A DNA stretch of 64,000 bases from Pokkaliibacter sp. MBI-7 (lineage in GTDB: Bacteria; Pseudomonadota; Gammaproteobacteria; Pseudomonadales; Balneatricaceae), in the NCBI RefSeq assembly GCF_029846635.1, contig NZ_JARVTG010000002.1, forward strand, positions 744,001 to 808,000. The letters run 5' to 3'. The notes beneath the pieces are model-generated. The model searched no databases. It saw nothing but the letters and a program-made list of their open reading frames with translations, and was not told the origin of the DNA. Of the stretch, positions 62,375-64,000 are shown piece by piece. Every line of letters starts with the position of its first letter. The stretch's first letter is position 1. The translations under genes were made by a program, and so were the position numbers.

Positions 62375-62860
62375 ATGTCTCAACAGAAGCACCTTGATTT
62401 AAGCCGTTATGTTCCCGCTCTGGTTAACTTTCTGAACAACAAGCTGTCAGCAGGCGCTTCGACCTGCTATCGCAAACACTTTGGTGTCGGGGTGGTGGAA
62501 TGGCGCATCCTGTCGATGCTGGCCGTCGAAAGCGGCATCACCGCCAACCGTATTTCACAGGTGATCGGGCTGGACAAGAGTGCTGTCAGCCGCGCGGTGC
62601 AGACGCTACAGAATGCGGGTTATGTGGATGGCCAGACAGATGATCAGGATGCGCGAAAATACACGCTGTCACTGACTGACAGCGGGCAGCAGATACATGA
62701 CCGGGTATTGCAGACAGCGCTAGAGCGTGAACGCAGACTGCTGGGTGACTTTACTCCTGAAGAGGTGGATATCCTGGTTAGCCTGCTTACCCGCATGCAC
62801 GCCCGCGTCGACGACGTCAATGCGGTTGTTCCCGGCGAGTCACTGGAAACGAGATCGTAA
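62375..62860 (+). CDS. MarR family transcriptional regulator
   Basis: A 161-residue MarR protein with winged-helix segments GITANRISQVIGLDKSAVSR and the wing DGQTDDQDARKYTLSLTDSG, flanked by dimerisation helices. AAGGGA precedes the ATG. Divergent placement from vanB and the dyads in between suggest it controls vanillate genes; known van operons are often governed by GntR or MarR-type repressors that sense vanillate. The ligand is not shown. Confidence 0.93.
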   Translation: MSQQKHLDLSRYVPALVNFLNNKLSAGASTCYRKHFGVGVVEWRILSMLAVESGITANRISQVIGLDKSAVSRAVQTLQNAGYVDGQTDDQDARKYTLSLTDSGQQIHDRVLQTALERERRLLGDFTPEEVDILVSLLTRMHARVDDVNAVVPGESLETRS

Positions 62861-62867
62861 AATCGCT

Positions 62868-63332
62868 CTACAGCAATGGCAGACGATTGGAAGCCTTCAG
62901 CTCCCGCAATGAAATGTTGGAGCAGATTGCCGATACCCCCGGCAATTTGCGCAACACCCGCTCAACGAAGCGGCTGTAGTCATCCAGATCTTTTGCCACA
63001 ACCTGCAGCAGAAAGTCTGCAGCGCCGGTGGTGTTATGACAGGCCAGCACGTTCTCCGAATGGGCAATGATGGCCTCAAACTCGCGGGTGGTGGCTTCAT
63101 CGTGTGCGGTACAGGTCAGCTGCACAAAGGCCATGACGCCAAAACCCAGCTTGCGACGATCAAGATTGGCCTGATATCCCTCAATATAGCCCTCCTCTTC
63201 CAGCCTTTTTAGCCGCCGCCAGCATGGTGTTTCGCTTAATGACAGATCCGCTGCCAGTTTCGCGTTGGTTAACCGGCCATCACGTTGCAACCGGGCCAGA
63301 ATGTCCAGATCCACCTTATCAACGGCTGACAT
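62868..63332 (-). CDS. Lrp/AsnC family transcriptional regulator
   Basis: A 154-residue Lrp-type regulator. The N-terminal HTH has VDLDILARLQRDGRLTNAKL and SLSETPCWRRLKRLEEEGYI. The C-terminal RAM ligand-binding domain has the usual GAADFLLQVVAKDLDDYSRF. It is convergent with the MarR gene and divergent from the zinc alcohol dehydrogenase, its likely target. Its effector is probably an amino acid. Confidence 0.93.
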   Translation of the reverse strand: MSAVDKVDLDILARLQRDGRLTNAKLAADLSLSETPCWRRLKRLEEEGYIEGYQANLDRRKLGFGVMAFVQLTCTAHDEATTREFEAIIAHSENVLACHNTTGAADFLLQVVAKDLDDYSRFVERVLRKLPGVSAICSNISLRELKASNRLPLL

Positions 63333-63456
63333 GAGAAGACTCCACCTCTATTTACACAATCAGAGGAAGACTATTTCCCACAGGGCAAAGCCGCAACCGG
63401 AAATAGCAAAGTAATTTCTGCGTTAACGACTAGTCTGAGTAGCACAGAGGCGAAGG

Positions 63457-63470
63457 GTTGCCCGGGCAAC
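63457..63470. promoter_or_regulatory. Perfect 14-bp palindrome in the Lrp/dehydrogenase spacer
   Basis: GTTGCCCGGGCAAC lies 71 bp before the dehydrogenase start. It is much more GC-rich than typical Lrp sites, so it may serve another regulator or be a small hairpin. The rest of 63333-63540 holds nothing recognisable. Confidence 0.35.
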
Positions 63471-63540
63471 TCCAGCCACCGATCCCACGCGTTCACAACG
63501 TCAGGCAGCCTGCCAGGCCCGCCTAAGAGGTCATCCTTCA

Positions 63541-64000
63541 ATGAAAGCCATCGTCTACGAGAACTTCTGCACTGCCCCTCAGTTAATGACTGTGCCTGAT
63601 CCCACGCCAGAGGCCCATGGCGTCGTCGTACAGGTCAAGGCGACGGGGGTGTGCCGTAGCGACTGGCATGGCTGGATGGGTCATGACCCGGATATTCATC
63701 TGCCCCATGTGCCGGGCCATGAGTTTGCGGGAGTCATCGCTGCCGTGGGTAAGGATGTGCGCCGTTTCCGTGTCGGTGACCGCGTCACCGTGCCCTTTGT
63801 CAGCGGCTGCGGTGCGTGCCCTGAATGCTATTCGGGCAATCATCAGGTCTGTGGAGCACAGACTCAGCCCGGCTTTACTCACTGGGGATCCTTCGCTGAG
63901 TACGTCACCCTGCACAATGCTGACGTCAATCTGGTCACCCTGCCCGAACATATGGACTATGCAACAGCAGCCAGTCTCGGCTGCCGCTTTGTGACTTCCT
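63541..64000 (+). CDS. Zinc-dependent alcohol dehydrogenase (partial, runs off the end)
   Basis: The N-terminal 153 residues of a medium-chain (MDR) zinc dehydrogenase. The catalytic zinc ligands are Cys in TGVCRSDWHGW and His-Glu in PGHEFAGV. The structural-zinc cysteines lie in SGCGACPECYSGNHQVC. The Rossmann domain starts near the window end (AASLGCRFVTS), with Cys instead of the more usual Gly in that helix. The gene continues past position 64000, so its substrate class cannot be fixed. AGAGG lies about 10 nt before the ATG. It is probably regulated by the divergent Lrp protein. Confidence 0.9.
   Translation, partial: MKAIVYENFCTAPQLMTVPDPTPEAHGVVVQVKATGVCRSDWHGWMGHDPDIHLPHVPGHEFAGVIAAVGKDVRRFRVGDRVTVPFVSGCGACPECYSGNHQVCGAQTQPGFTHWGSFAEYVTLHNADVNLVTLPEHMDYATAASLGCRFVTS

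Overview
The window reads as chromosomal DNA of a gammaproteobacterium, most plausibly an Oceanospirillales- or Pseudomonas-like soil, plant or water organism. The evidence is protein style and gene content: a CheD-containing chemosensory operon, vanillate demethylase, AAHS-type aromatic acid permeases, a TRAP transporter and kdpFABCDE, with few frameshifts. I cannot name the genus from sequence alone. Coding DNA is generally GC-rich, except for one visibly AT-richer block at about 19.1-23.7 kb. No rRNA, tRNA, CRISPR array or complete insertion sequence was seen.

Layout. 0-5 kb: a GntR regulator with an operator-like palindrome, a LysR regulator divergent from a coniferyl aldehyde dehydrogenase, a DJ-1/PfpI gene broken by one amber codon, and a remnant of an SMP-30/gluconolactonase gene. 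4.9-7.0 kb: a soluble PAS-PAS histidine kinase and its NarL-type response regulator. 7.2-19.0 kb: a complete chemosensory operon (MCP, CheY, STAS, CheA, poly-HAMP MCP, CheW, MCP, CheW, CheR, CheD, CheB). 19.3-23.6 kb: a two-gene Gabija-type anti-phage system (OLD-family ATPase/TOPRIM nuclease plus UvrD-like helicase), whose base composition suggests horizontal acquisition. 23.8-34.9 kb: a sugar-acid (pentonate-type) catabolic locus with an IlvD/Edd dehydratase, FAH-fold dehydratase, semialdehyde dehydrogenase, SDR, FAH hydrolase, LysR regulator and TRAP transporter. 35-38.3 kb: small housekeeping enzymes (thioredoxin-like, FKBP, esterase-like, O-methyltransferase, VOC protein). 38.3-42 kb: two LysR regulators around an AAHS permease. 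42-49 kb: an amine or amino-acid locus (APC permease, FAD oxidoreductase, RidA, ornithine-cyclodeaminase-like protein, AraC regulator, cupin). 49.2-58.5 kb: a DUF2889-like protein and kdpFABCDE with a good KdpE box. 58.5-64 kb: vanB-vanA-permease under a divergent MarR regulator, then an Lrp regulator divergent from a zinc alcohol dehydrogenase that runs off the end.

How the genes fit together. The catabolic loci (coniferyl aldehyde oxidation, vanillate O-demethylation with aromatic uptake, aldonic acid breakdown, amine/amino acid oxidation) suit an organism feeding on plant and lignin breakdown products. The sugar-acid locus appears to encode two alternative fates for the 2-keto-3-deoxy acid: dehydration to a 2-oxoglutarate semialdehyde that is oxidised to 2-oxoglutarate, and oxidation followed by hydrolytic C-C cleavage to pyruvate plus a small hydroxyacid.

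Two 147-bp near-identical MITE-like repeats lie directly behind two gene clusters (15.82 and 31.50 kb). The most interesting non-housekeeping system is the Gabija pair, an enlarged variant in which both proteins carry acidic linkers.
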